From assembly GCA_039000685.1 (NCBI GenBank), contig JAWBNW010000001.1:17876-81875 (forward strand): a stretch of 64,000 nucleotides of DNA, given 5' to 3'. Shown piece by piece: positions 17,874 through 26,701 of the stretch; positions within the stretch are counted from its first letter, which is position 1, and every line of letters starts with the position of its first letter. The stretch is from JAVZGQ01 sp039000685 (GTDB lineage: Archaea; Aenigmatarchaeota; Aenigmatarchaeia; CG10238-14; SCSR01). Under the pieces are notes generated by a model. The model saw only the letters and a list, made by a program, of their open reading frames with translations, did not search any database and was not told where the DNA came from. A program made the position numbers and the translations under genes.

Positions 17874-18467
17874 ATGAGATTAGCTTGGTTTTTTGTTTTA
17901 ATGACAATCTTAATTGCTGGGTGTGTGGAGAAAGGGAGCATGTCAAATTTAGAAGGAAAAAAAGTTTTGATGATAGTTGCACCAGAAAACTTTAGGGATG
18001 AAGAATTGCTTAAACCAAAAGAGATTTTGGAAAATGTTAAAGCAGAAGTTAAAATAGCTTCAAAAGGCGTTGCTACAGCAAGAGGAATGCTTGGTGCAAG
18101 CGTAAGTGTTGATCTTGATTTGAGTGAAGTTGAGGTCAAGAGCTATGATGCAGTGATTTTTGTTGGTGGGACAGGGGCTCAAGTTTACTTTGATGATCCA
18201 ACAGCTTTGAAAATAGCAAGAGAGGCTTATGAACAAAGAAAAATTGTTGGGGCGATTTGCATAGCTCCTTCCATTCTAGCTAATGCGGGAATTCTTGAAG
18301 GTAAGAAAGCAACTTCTTGGCCAAGCGAAGTGAGCAATTTAGAAGCTAGAGGAGCTAGCTACACAGGAGAACTTGTTACTGTGGATGGAAATATAATAAC
18401 GGCTAAAGGGCCAGAAGCAGCAAGCCAATTTGGCAGAGCTATAGCTGAAGCTTTGGAATTAAATTAA
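17874..18467 (+). CDS. DJ-1/PfpI-family protein with lipoprotein signal
   Basis: 197 aa from the ATG at 17874. A hydrophobic leader ends in 'ILIAGC', a lipobox, so the mature protein should be a membrane-anchored lipoprotein. The rest is a DJ-1/PfpI flavodoxin-like fold: 'KVLMIVAPENFRDEEL' with the conserved Glu, 'YDAVIFVGGTGAQ', and the nucleophile elbow 'VGAICIAPSIL' with the catalytic Cys. Family members are peptidases, glyoxalases or deglycases; which one applies is unclear. Extracytoplasmic DJ-1 proteins are uncommon. Confidence 0.8.
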   Translation: MRLAWFFVLMTILIAGCVEKGSMSNLEGKKVLMIVAPENFRDEELLKPKEILENVKAEVKIASKGVATARGMLGASVSVDLDLSEVEVKSYDAVIFVGGTGAQVYFDDPTALKIAREAYEQRKIVGAICIAPSILANAGILEGKKATSWPSEVSNLEARGASYTGELVTVDGNIITAKGPEAASQFGRAIAEALELN

Positions 18468-18483
18468 GGGAGATATTTTAACT

Positions 18484-18705
18484 ATGAGAAAGAAACCTGA
18501 AGAATTTAAGAAATTAACAAATGAAAAAAGAGAAAAATCCAGACAATATATTCTGGCTACTATGGCATGGATTATGGCATGGATAATAGCAGTTTGGCAA
18601 GTTTTACTTTCTAAACTAAATGCTGATACAAATATCTTAATACTGACATTGGTTTTAAACACAATAATCTTCTTTTCTTTGATTTTTTTCTATTGGAAAG
18701 CTTGA
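18484..18705 (+). CDS. Small two-helix membrane protein
   Basis: 73 aa. A charged N-terminus (about 22 residues, Lys/Glu-rich) precedes two hydrophobic segments (about 24-43 and 49-70). It starts 17 nt after the DJ-1 gene on the same strand and ends just before the opposing tRNA. No family recognised. Confidence 0.5.
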   Translation: MRKKPEEFKKLTNEKREKSRQYILATMAWIMAWIIAVWQVLLSKLNADTNILILTLVLNTIIFFSLIFFYWKA

Positions 18706-18710
18706 AACTA

Positions 18711-18785
18711 TGCCCCCGAGGGGATTTGAACCCCCAACCAACGGCTTAGGAAGCCGCTGCTCTATCCAAGTTGAGCTACGAGGGC
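18711..18785 (-). tRNA. tRNA-Arg(CCU)
   Basis: 75 nt without CCA. Acceptor GCCCTCG pairs with CGGGGGC (one G-U), D-arm GCTC/GAGC, anticodon stem GCGGC/GCCGT with loop TTCCTAA (anticodon CCU), T-arm GGGGG-TTCAAAT-CCCCT, discriminator A. It reads AGG. No intron. It closely resembles tRNA-Arg(UCU) at 53.9 kb, which does carry introns. Confidence 0.95.
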
Positions 18786-18819
18786 CTCTAAATTTATAAG
18801 AGCCATATTAATTTATATT

Positions 18820-19926
18820 ATGCTTTCTGAAAAAGAAATGCAAAAAATTGCTAGAAATGTGATAAGAACAAACTTGGCAGTTAAAGAAAAAGATGTTACT
18901 CTGATTTCTTGTGGCCCCAAATCTTTGAAATTTGCTGAAGCTTTAGCTTTTGAGACAGCAAAAGTTGGAGCCCAACCAACAATAACTTACGGAAGCGATG
19001 AGCTAAGCTTAAAAATTTACAAAACCATTAAAGTCAAGTTTTTAAAACAATGGCCAAAGCTTGCTGATGTTCTTTCCAAGCTTGTTGATGTTAAAATTGT
19101 CATAGACGATACAAATCCTTTTGCTGCAAGAGAGCTCCCTCAATGGAAAGTTGAGATAAGGAGAAAAACTGTTAAGCCGATAAGGGAAAGAGAAGAAGAG
19201 AGACAGAGAAAAAAAGAAATGAAAGCTGCTTTAATCGGCTTTCCAACAGAAGAAGAAGCAAAAGCTTTAGGTATACCTTTTCAAAAGCTAGACAAAATAT
19301 TCTGGAACGCCATGAAAGTTGATTACGAGAAGCTTTACCAATACAACCAAAAACTCATTCAAAAGTTGAAAAATTCAGACAAAGTTAGAATAATAGGCGA
19401 GAGGACTGACTTGAAATTTTCAGTTAAAGGAAGAAAGTTCATAAACGCTTGTGGCCTCGTGACAAAAAAAGGTGAGATTGGCTATCTGAATTTGCCTGAT
19501 GGCGAAGTTTTCTGTCCTCCAGTTGAGGATTCGGTTGAAGGAGAAATTTATTTTGATTTGCCTTGCATGTGGCATTATGGAAAACAAGTTGAAGGAGTTT
19601 GGTTCAAGTTTGAAAAAGGAAGGCTTGTAGATTACAAGATAGAAAAAGGAAGAGAGAATTTTGAAGATGTTTTTAAACATGCTTCTGGTGATAAAGATAG
19701 AATAGGAGAATTTGCTATTGGTACAAATCCCAAAGCAAAACCAACAGGAGGAATGATAATTGTAGACGAAAAAGTTAGAGGGACAATTCATTTTGCTTTA
19801 GGGCACAACAAACACTTCGGTGGAAAAAACAATTCAACTCTACATTGGGATTTCTTCAAAGACATGAAGCAAGGAGAAATTTATGTTGATGGTGAGCTTT
19901 TGATGAAAAATGGAAAGATAGTGTAG
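18820..19926 (+). CDS. M29-family (AmpS-like) metalloaminopeptidase
   Basis: 368 aa. Family features: N-terminal Rossmann-like half ('VTLISCGPKS'), then the metal-site half with 'NLPDGEVFCPPVEDS' (Glu ligand), 'IGEFAIGTNPKA' (Glu), 'GTIHFALGHN' (His), and 'NSTLHWDFF' (His, Asp). M29 enzymes are cytosolic aminopeptidases that release N-terminal residues from peptides. A M24 peptidase follows 3 nt downstream, suggesting a peptide-degradation pair. Confidence 0.85.
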   Translation: MLSEKEMQKIARNVIRTNLAVKEKDVTLISCGPKSLKFAEALAFETAKVGAQPTITYGSDELSLKIYKTIKVKFLKQWPKLADVLSKLVDVKIVIDDTNPFAARELPQWKVEIRRKTVKPIREREEERQRKKEMKAALIGFPTEEEAKALGIPFQKLDKIFWNAMKVDYEKLYQYNQKLIQKLKNSDKVRIIGERTDLKFSVKGRKFINACGLVTKKGEIGYLNLPDGEVFCPPVEDSVEGEIYFDLPCMWHYGKQVEGVWFKFEKGRLVDYKIEKGRENFEDVFKHASGDKDRIGEFAIGTNPKAKPTGGMIIVDEKVRGTIHFALGHNKHFGGKNNSTLHWDFFKDMKQGEIYVDGELLMKNGKIV

Positions 19927-19929
19927 CTC

Positions 19930-20676
19930 ATGGGGATGATTAAAACTAAAGAAGAAATCAAACTTTTAAAAAAATCTGCTGAAATTTCAAATTCTTGCAT
20001 ACCATTGATTGAAAGCTTGTTAAAAAAAGAAAAAATTACAGAGAAAGAAATAGCTTCGGCTATCAGAAGAAAAATTTATTCTCAAGGGGCAGAGCTTGCT
20101 TTCAGGACAATTGTTGCTTGTGGCAAGAGAGCTGCAAGAATCCATGCAAAACCAAGAGCATCAAACAAAATAATTTCTGGTTTAGGATATGTGGACTTTG
20201 GAGCTTCCTATAAAGGCTACAAAACAGATGTCACTGTGCCATTCATAAAGGGAAAAATAAGTAAGAAAGAAGAAAAAATGGTCAAGGCAGTTATTCAAGC
20301 TTATAACTTAGCTTTTAAATCTTTGAAAGTTGGTCTTCCTTGCTTTCAACTTTTTGAAAAAGTTGATAATTTCTTGAGAAAACAAGGCTTTGGCATGCAG
20401 CATTCCCTTGGTCATGGTGTTGGTTTGAAAATTCATGAGTTACCCACAATTGGAATACCAAAAGAAAAATTGGAGAAACTGAATAAAAAGAAGAAAAAGA
20501 AACTGGAGAAACTAAAGAAAATAAGATTTCAAGAAAACATGGTCTTCACGATTGAGCCAGCAGTTTATGTTAAAGGGTTGGGTGGCTGTAGACTTGAAAA
20601 CACAATTCTTTTAACAAAAAGTGAGCCCGTAAGTATAACGAACTCTAAACTTTTGATAATAAAAAACCAAGTTTGA
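19930..20676 (+). CDS. M24-family metallopeptidase (Xaa-Pro dipeptidase/MetAP fold)
   Basis: 248 aa, pita-bread fold. Metal ligands seen: Asp in 'GYVDFGASYKGYKTDVT' (two Asp), His in 'HSLGHGVGLKIHE', Glu in 'FTIEPAVYV' and Glu in 'GCRLENTIL'. A Lys-rich insertion (about residues 175-200) lies between the His and Glu blocks. The size is that of a bare catalytic domain lacking the Xaa-Pro dipeptidase N-domain. It could be a short Xaa-Pro aminopeptidase or a MetAP paralogue. It is probably co-transcribed with the M29 gene. Confidence 0.8.
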   Translation: MGMIKTKEEIKLLKKSAEISNSCIPLIESLLKKEKITEKEIASAIRRKIYSQGAELAFRTIVACGKRAARIHAKPRASNKIISGLGYVDFGASYKGYKTDVTVPFIKGKISKKEEKMVKAVIQAYNLAFKSLKVGLPCFQLFEKVDNFLRKQGFGMQHSLGHGVGLKIHELPTIGIPKEKLEKLNKKKKKKLEKLKKIRFQENMVFTIEPAVYVKGLGGCRLENTILLTKSEPVSITNSKLLIIKNQV

Positions 20677-20733
20677 AAAAAATCAGAAATAGAAATGAAA
20701 TAAACTTAAATCTTTAAGTTTTTATAACTAATC

Positions 20734-21117
20734 ATGAACATAATGTTTTGGAAGAAAGAAAAGCCAAAAGAAAAAAAACAAATAAGAGAAGAAACCAAAA
20801 CACTACTAAAAACTGAATGCGAAAAATCTAACAGACCAGATTTATACCAATATCTTCAGTATGTACCCTATTTTCCTGATAAATGGAAGAAAGGTCAAGA
20901 AACTTCTTATTTTCACTCAGGTTGTCTCACGTTGTATGAGGGTCTTAGGTTAGAAGCACAAAATAATCCAGAAGCAATAGAAAAGTTTGAGAAGGCAAAA
21001 CAAGAATTAGGAGAAAGTAGACAAAAAGAGCCAATATACGCTAGAGATGCAGAAGAAATTATTAAAAATTTTGATGATGTTATAAAAATTCTGAGAAGAC
21101 TTTGGAAAATAGATTAA
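20734..21117 (+). CDS. Hypothetical soluble protein
   Basis: 127 aa, charged and helical with a Lys/Glu-rich N-terminus. A central segment with 'YQYLQYVPYFPDKWKKGQE' shows no recognised motif. Its stop overlaps the stop of the opposing PINc ATPase by 4 nt. Family unknown. Confidence 0.5.
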   Translation: MNIMFWKKEKPKEKKQIREETKTLLKTECEKSNRPDLYQYLQYVPYFPDKWKKGQETSYFHSGCLTLYEGLRLEAQNNPEAIEKFEKAKQELGESRQKEPIYARDAEEIIKNFDDVIKILRRLWKID

Positions 21118-22913
21118 ATCAAGGCCTTAATCATCTTCTTATTCACCAAAGCTCTGATAATCTCTTTCCCGATTTCTGATGCTTTATTGACTTTTATGCT
21201 TGCTTTTTTGCCTATGGTGGCAGAAAATAAAAACTCATCTTCAACATAGAAATTTGCAACCTTCCCAACAAGCTTTTTATTGAATTTAAACTCTATGCTA
21301 TTTCCACTTTCGTTGATTTCAAACTCAACTTCTTTTCCTATCGCAGGAACTCTTGGTTCAACTTCTATATGCAAACCAAGCTTTTTCTCTATTGCCGAGA
21401 TAGTATTGCCTTCTTTCCCAATCAACCTTGCAATCACATCATTCTCAACCCTTACTATAGCTTGAGTATCAGAAACAAGCTCAACTTGGGCTCTTGGGTC
21501 AAATCTTTCTATCTCTTGCTTTATTCTCTCAGCAGCCAATTTTTTCATTGGAGATACTTCGCTTGCTGTGACAGGGACGATTATATTCTCTTCGCCAAAG
21601 GTGTAAATTTCATACTCAAGCTTTCCTGTCTCAAAATCTTTTATCTCAACCAATGGTCTTGCCAAGTCAGCTTCCGTCATTCCCGTGGGCACTCTTACAG
21701 TCAAATTCAACTCGTAAACTTTTTTTACTTCACCCTCTTTTATGAAGATCACCGTGTCAATTATATGTGGGATCATCCCAAGCTCAGTTCTCATTATAAA
21801 TCTCTGAATTGCATCTATTGCGTTGCTAGCGTGAACAACACCTATCATCCCAACTCCAGCCAAGCGCATGTCAGAAAAAATCTCAAAATCTTTCGTCTTC
21901 CTAACTTCGTCATAAACTGAATAATCTGGTCTCACCAGCAGCAAGATATCGGCAGTTTTCTCAAAATCACCTTCCAAAGGCCCATATTGAGTGATTTCAG
22001 GACCAACTTGCAAGTCTTTCGGACTTTCCAAAGTCTTCACTATCTTTCCCTGCTCTTTGTAAAATTCTGCTATGCTGCTTGCAAAAGTTGTCTTTCCAGA
22101 ACCTGGAGGACCCGCAATCAAAATTCCTTCTGCCTTTTCCTTCAACCTCTTCATCAACTTTTCAGAAAGCTTGTAATCTTCAAGATTTAGTTTAACTATC
22201 GGTCTCACAATCGTGAGCTCAAGACCATCAGAAAAAGGAGGTCTTGCTATTGCTATTCTATAATCACCGAGTTGCAAGACCATTGCTCCAGCTCGGGCTA
22301 TTTCAACATGACCTTCTTCACTCACCCTCGCCGCTTCCAAAATTTCCTTGATTATTTCTTCTATTTCTTCTGCACTCAATTTCTCCTCTCTGATCTTCAA
22401 AAGCTCAAATTTCCCAGGCTTCCCTCTTTTCGCAAGTGGTACTACATCTTCTTTCAAATGAACGCTTAAAGTGTCTGGAGTAAAATACTTCTCAAATTCC
22501 AAACCAGTTGTTTTTATTTCTTGTGCTATGTATTCGACAGGAATCCCCTCAGCTTCTGCAACTAATGCTTGAACATAATCAGCGGTAAGCAACTTTCCAT
22601 TTTCAGCTTTTGCCACATCCCTTATCAAGGCATCTATTCTTCCTGCTTTTGCCAGCTTTATTTCTTCTAAGCTTGGTCTTTCTCCCGTAAACCTTATCTT
22701 TATTTTTTTCTCTTCACAAACCTTCCTTATCTTCTTCAATTCATCAAGACCAACAAAACCAACGTCCCTTCCTTTTGATGCTTGTGCTTGCAGTTCATCT
22801 AAAACAGCTAGAGGTATCACTAGCTCGAAATCTTTCAGCTCATCTCTTTCAAGCATTCGAGTCAAATTTCCATGAATTATCACTGAAGTATCGGGAACAA
22901 TTCTATTTACCAT
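21114..22913 (-). CDS. PINc-domain ATPase with KH domain
   Basis: 599 aa. N-terminal PIN nuclease domain with acidic residues in 'VPDTSVI' (D8), 'GRIDALIRDV' (D94) and 'LLTADYV' (D112). A PilT/VirB11-type ATPase follows with Walker A 'GPPGSGKT' (about 268-275), a 'DMRLAGVGMIGVVHA' region and the RecA-like core. A KH RNA-binding domain ('VIARLIGKEGNTISAIEKK', about 495-515) and a small C-terminal beta domain close it. This is the widespread archaeal PINc-ATPase-KH architecture, probably an RNA-processing or ribosome-linked nuclease motor. Confidence 0.85.
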   Translation of the reverse strand: MVNRIVPDTSVIIHGNLTRMLERDELKDFELVIPLAVLDELQAQASKGRDVGFVGLDELKKIRKVCEEKKIKIRFTGERPSLEEIKLAKAGRIDALIRDVAKAENGKLLTADYVQALVAEAEGIPVEYIAQEIKTTGLEFEKYFTPDTLSVHLKEDVVPLAKRGKPGKFELLKIREEKLSAEEIEEIIKEILEAARVSEEGHVEIARAGAMVLQLGDYRIAIARPPFSDGLELTIVRPIVKLNLEDYKLSEKLMKRLKEKAEGILIAGPPGSGKTTFASSIAEFYKEQGKIVKTLESPKDLQVGPEITQYGPLEGDFEKTADILLLVRPDYSVYDEVRKTKDFEIFSDMRLAGVGMIGVVHASNAIDAIQRFIMRTELGMIPHIIDTVIFIKEGEVKKVYELNLTVRVPTGMTEADLARPLVEIKDFETGKLEYEIYTFGEENIIVPVTASEVSPMKKLAAERIKQEIERFDPRAQVELVSDTQAIVRVENDVIARLIGKEGNTISAIEKKLGLHIEVEPRVPAIGKEVEFEINESGNSIEFKFNKKLVGKVANFYVEDEFLFSATIGKKASIKVNKASEIGKEIIRALVNKKMIKALI

Positions 22914-23049
22914 ATTTTAACCTTGTTTTTCCTTGTTTTAAACCTATACTTTTTTCTTCCAAAATTCTTTTAAATCTTTCTATCTATTTATTCACCTCTA
23001 AATCACGACAAATTCGTTGATTTTAAAACAATATTTGTAGAATAGCAAA

Positions 23050-23058
23050 ATATTTAAA
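23050..23058 (+). promoter_or_regulatory. TATA box for the zinc-ribbon gene
   Basis: ATATTTAAA lies 26-34 nt before the ATG at 23084, the spacing for a leaderless archaeal transcript. No ribosome-binding site precedes that ATG. Confidence 0.5.
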
Positions 23059-23083
23059 GGTTAAATAATTCTTTTTAATCAAG

Positions 23084-23209
23084 ATGAACATGAAAATGTG
23101 TCCAGAGTGCGGGAGTGACAATCTAAAACACGATTTTGAAGGCTTGATATGTAAAGACTGTGGAACAGTAATAGAGGAAAGCTTTATTTCAGGTAAAAGA
23201 ATAATTTAA
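23084..23209 (+). CDS. 41-aa TFB-like zinc-ribbon protein
   Basis: MNMKMCPECGSDNLKHDF then 'GLICKDCGTVIEESFIS', stop 23207-23209. The CxxC-x15-CxxC spacing and flanking residues match the N-terminal zinc ribbon of transcription factor B/TFIIB ('CPECGS..L..D...G...C..CG.V..E'), but there is no linker or cyclin fold. It has its own TATA box. It may be a mini-TFB relic, a competitor for RNA polymerase binding, or an unrelated small zinc ribbon. tmk begins 28 nt downstream. Confidence 0.65.
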   Translation: MNMKMCPECGSDNLKHDFEGLICKDCGTVIEESFISGKRII

Positions 23210-23237
23210 GTCGGTATTGATTTAAGGTTTGGTTAGC

Positions 23238-23840
23238 GTGAAGAGTGGAAAATTTATAGTTTTTGAAGGGATAGATGGTGCTGGAAAAACTACACAAATA
23301 GCTCTTTTGAGATCTTGGCTCGAACAAAAGAAGATAAAATGTATAACAACAAAAGAACCAACAGAAAATATAACTGGAAACATTCTCAAGTTAACAATGC
23401 AAATGGAAAAACTCTCACCAATCACAGATGCGTTGCTCTTTGCTGCTGATAGGTCGGAGCATCTAGACAAGAAGATCAAACAACAATTGAAAAAGGGAGG
23501 AATAATTATATCAGAACGCTACATTTATGCTAATCTTGCATTCCAAACATCTCAGGGTGTGAGCGAAAGATTTATTCGAAACATAAATGAGTTTGCAATT
23601 CAACCAGACTTGGTGATACTGCTTGATGCACCTGCAGAAGTTGCATTGAAGAGGAAGTGGAACTTGCTTTACTACTTACCTTCGAAATTCGAGAAGAGCA
23701 TTGCTTTCAACGAGAAAGTAAGAATGAAATATCTTGAGCTTGCTAAGAAATATGATTTGAAGGTAGTCGATGCTTCTCGTTCGATAGATGAAGTTTTTGA
23801 AGATGTCAAGAAAATAGTGGCAAAAGAACTTAAGCTATGA
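23238..23840 (+). CDS. tmk: Thymidylate kinase
   Basis: 200 aa from GTG 23238 (TTG 23229 is possible). The chosen start places 'KFIVFEGIDGAGKTT' close to the N-terminus as in the family. P-loop 'GIDGAGKT' (about 11-18), 'FAADRSEHL' (DRxxH/L motif), 'IISERYIYANLAFQ' and 'LVILLDAPAEVALKR' with a LID segment. It phosphorylates dTMP to dTDP. The stop overlaps the stop of the opposing HisRS gene by 11 nt. Confidence 0.9.
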   Translation: MKSGKFIVFEGIDGAGKTTQIALLRSWLEQKKIKCITTKEPTENITGNILKLTMQMEKLSPITDALLFAADRSEHLDKKIKQQLKKGGIIISERYIYANLAFQTSQGVSERFIRNINEFAIQPDLVILLDAPAEVALKRKWNLLYYLPSKFEKSIAFNEKVRMKYLELAKKYDLKVVDASRSIDEVFEDVKKIVAKELKL

Positions 23841-25140
23841 TTTCTATGATCTCTTCGATTCCAAGTTCTTTCTCAACCTTTTTCTTCATATCTTTAACCT
23901 TAAACTTTTTTTCTTCAATCTCTTTCTTTCCCACTATCACTACAAAAGGTATTCCCAAAGAATCAGCATACTCAAGTTGTTTAGTTAAATTTCTTTTCAT
24001 CAAATCTACTTGAGTTGGAATTCCTGCTTTTCTCAACTTATTTGCAACTTCTATAGCTTCTCTTTTTACGCTTTCTTCAACATTGGCAACAAAAACCTTG
24101 ACTTTTGTTTTCTGGAGCTTAATTTTTTTCTCATTTTTCAAAATTTCGATTATCCTCTCTATTCCAAGGGAAATTCCTGTGGCCGGAGTTGGTTTTCCAC
24201 CGTAAAGCTCTATAAGTTTATCATATCTCCCACCCCCAGCCAAAGAGCCAACTTTTCCCCCTCTAACTTCAATTTCAAATATTGGGCCGGTGTAATAGTC
24301 TAAGCCCCTTGCCAGGCTGAAATCAAGAACGAGCGAATCAGCTATCCTATAAAATTTTGAGAATTCATAAATTTGTTTCAATTCCTCAATTCCTTCTTTT
24401 CCTTTTAAGCTACTCTTTACCAATTCTTCTCCTCTTTTCAAGACTTCTTCATATCTTCCTTCAATTGATATAATCTCAAGCAGCTCTTCTATTTGTTTTT
24501 TAGGGAGCCCAATTTTCCCCAATTCTTCTTTCACACCATCAACACCAATTTTGCCCAGCTTGTCTATAGCCCTGAAAACTTCCAAGCTACCAAACTCAAT
24601 CTTGAGTTCTTCAGGAATTTTTTCTTTCAAGATTTCAACAAAAGCTTCTAAAACTTTTCTGTTATTTATCCTTATTTTCAAATCTTTGAAACCCAAAGCT
24701 TTCAAGCAATCTACTGCACATGCTAAACATTCGACATCAGCTTCCATGCTTTTTGAGCCGCATATATCAACATCGGCTTGGTAAAATTGCCTGAGCCTTC
24801 CAGCTTGTGGCTCTTCATATCGCCAAACTGGTGCAATGGCATATCTCTTGAATGGTTTTGGTAGCTGGGGATTGCTTGCAAGAAATCTTGCCAAAGGAAC
24901 AGTCAAATCAAACCTTAAACCAAGCTTTCTCTCTTTCTCACTTTCAATTCTGAAAATTTGTTTTGCAACATCTTCTCCACTTTTTGCCGTCAAAAGCTCC
25001 AAATCTTCAAGAGCAGGAGTTTCTATAGTTTCAAATCCGTAAGCTTCAAAAATTTTCTTGATGGTTTGAATCACATATTCACGAATAACCATTTCTTCAG
25101 TTCCAAAATCTCTCATACCTTTTGGTGGTTGAAATTTCAC
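23830..25140 (-). CDS. hisS: Histidyl-tRNA synthetase
   Basis: 436 aa class II synthetase. Motif 1 region 'PPKGMRDFGTEEM', motif 2 'WRYEEPQAGRLRQFYQADVD', the histidine-specific 'ARGLDYYTGPIFEI', motif 3 'GISLGIERI', and a C-terminal anticodon-binding domain ('KVFVANVEESVKREA', 'LTKQLEYADSLGIPFVVIVG'). Full length for the family. It charges tRNA-His in the cytosol. Confidence 0.93.
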   Translation of the reverse strand: MKFQPPKGMRDFGTEEMVIREYVIQTIKKIFEAYGFETIETPALEDLELLTAKSGEDVAKQIFRIESEKERKLGLRFDLTVPLARFLASNPQLPKPFKRYAIAPVWRYEEPQAGRLRQFYQADVDICGSKSMEADVECLACAVDCLKALGFKDLKIRINNRKVLEAFVEILKEKIPEELKIEFGSLEVFRAIDKLGKIGVDGVKEELGKIGLPKKQIEELLEIISIEGRYEEVLKRGEELVKSSLKGKEGIEELKQIYEFSKFYRIADSLVLDFSLARGLDYYTGPIFEIEVRGGKVGSLAGGGRYDKLIELYGGKPTPATGISLGIERIIEILKNEKKIKLQKTKVKVFVANVEESVKREAIEVANKLRKAGIPTQVDLMKRNLTKQLEYADSLGIPFVVIVGKKEIEEKKFKVKDMKKKVEKELGIEEIIEIIA

Positions 25141-25270
25141 TATTTCGCCCTAATAAATTAATTCTTGTAAAAGATATAAAATATCAATTCAATCATTTTT
25201 TGTATACCATATCCAGCAAATTATCCAACGAAACAATAAAAATTTCTTTTGAAAGGGTTATATGTTTTTT

Positions 25271-26701
25271 ATGCCAACTGTTTTGGTTGTCGACAGAGGA
25301 GGAAGAGGAAACGCGATTGCTTACTGCTTTGCCAAAAGTCCGAAAGTCTCGAAAGTTTTCGTGGCCCCAGGAAATGCAGGCAGTTCTTTGCTTGAAAAAT
25401 GTCAACAAGTCCCAATTGAATCGATAGAAGAGATGATAGATTTTGTTGAAAAAAATAAAATTGATTTGACTTTTGTTGGACCAGAAGGCTATTTATCAAA
25501 GGGGATAGTGAACAAATTTTTGGAGAGGGATTTGAGAATAGTTGGTCCAACTAAGGAAGCCACAATCTTGGAATCGAGCAAGTGTGACACGAAAATTTTT
25601 CTAAGTCAGATAGGGGTTCCAGTTCCAGAGTTCAAAATTTTTGGCGATCCTGAAGAAGCTAAAGCTTACGTGAGAGATTTTTACAAAAATAGGCCAGGAG
25701 AGAATGTTGTGGTTAAAGCAGACGGTCTTGCTGAAGGAAAAGGTTCTTTTGTCTGCAATTCTCTTGAGAATGCCGAATATGCGATAGACTACATCATGGT
25801 TCAAAGAGCTTTTGGTGATTCTGGGAGAAGGGTTGTTATAGAAAAAAGGCTTTATGGTCAAGAGCTCATGTTCTTTGTTCTCACCGATGGCAAAACAGTT
25901 TTGCCGATTGAATCAGCTATGGACTACAAGGCAGCTTTCGATGATGATAACGATGCTAGAACAAAATATTTCGGTGGTTTGAACCCTAGAACAGGGGGGA
26001 TGGGCGGCTACTCCCCACATCCTTGGCTTGATGAAGAACTAAAACAGAAGATCATGGAAAGGATAGCAATCCCGACAATAAGAAAATTCAAAGAATTGAA
26101 AGGAATAGAGTACAAGGGGATAATGTATTTTGGTCTGATGATCTGTGAAGAAAATGGGGAGAAAAATCCTTATGTTCTAGAAATCAATGTTAGGATGGGA
26201 GATCCGGAAGCTCAAGTCATTTTGCCAAGACTGAAAACAGATTTTTATGATTTGTCAGAAGCGATAATAGAAGGTAAACTTAATGAAATTACCTTAAGTT
26301 GGGATCCAGATTACTATTTGGGAATATGCGCAGTTAGTGGAAAAATACTCAGACCACTTTTTGAGTCTGGTAGAGGGGAAGAATATGATGAAAGAAAGAA
26401 CATAGGTTATCCCGGTCCCCATATAACAAATCAACCAATTTTTGGTCTGAGAAAAGTAGACCCAAGCTGTTTAATTTTCCACAATGGGACAGCATTTAAA
26501 CCAAGAGATCCAAAAGACCCAAGCAGCATAGACCCAAGCAAAAAAGATGAAGATGGCAATATAGTGACGACAGGAGGAAGGGTCTTGACATTAGTTGCAA
26601 AAGGAAAAACTTTGGAAGAGGCAAGAGAAAAAGCTTACTCTGAAATCGAAAAAATATTTTTCTCAGGAATGAGGTACAGAAGGGATATAGGTAAAACTTA
26701 A
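25271..26701 (+). CDS. purD: Phosphoribosylamine-glycine ligase (GARS)
   Basis: 476 aa from the ATG at 25271 (25262 also in frame, but adds only MFF). ATP-grasp enzyme: N-domain 'VLVVDRGGRGNAIAY', 'DLTFVGPEGYLSKGI', 'ESSKCDTKIFL', Lys/Gly-rich loop 'VVVKADGLAEGKGSF', 'GGMGGYSPHPW', and metal site 'YVLEINVRMGDPEAQ'. It makes glycinamide ribonucleotide in purine synthesis. The stop overlaps by 4 nt the stop of convergent purF, which catalyses the preceding step. Confidence 0.93.
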   Translation: MPTVLVVDRGGRGNAIAYCFAKSPKVSKVFVAPGNAGSSLLEKCQQVPIESIEEMIDFVEKNKIDLTFVGPEGYLSKGIVNKFLERDLRIVGPTKEATILESSKCDTKIFLSQIGVPVPEFKIFGDPEEAKAYVRDFYKNRPGENVVVKADGLAEGKGSFVCNSLENAEYAIDYIMVQRAFGDSGRRVVIEKRLYGQELMFFVLTDGKTVLPIESAMDYKAAFDDDNDARTKYFGGLNPRTGGMGGYSPHPWLDEELKQKIMERIAIPTIRKFKELKGIEYKGIMYFGLMICEENGEKNPYVLEINVRMGDPEAQVILPRLKTDFYDLSEAIIEGKLNEITLSWDPDYYLGICAVSGKILRPLFESGRGEEYDERKNIGYPGPHITNQPIFGLRKVDPSCLIFHNGTAFKPRDPKDPSSIDPSKKDEDGNIVTTGGRVLTLVAKGKTLEEAREKAYSEIEKIFFSGMRYRRDIGKT

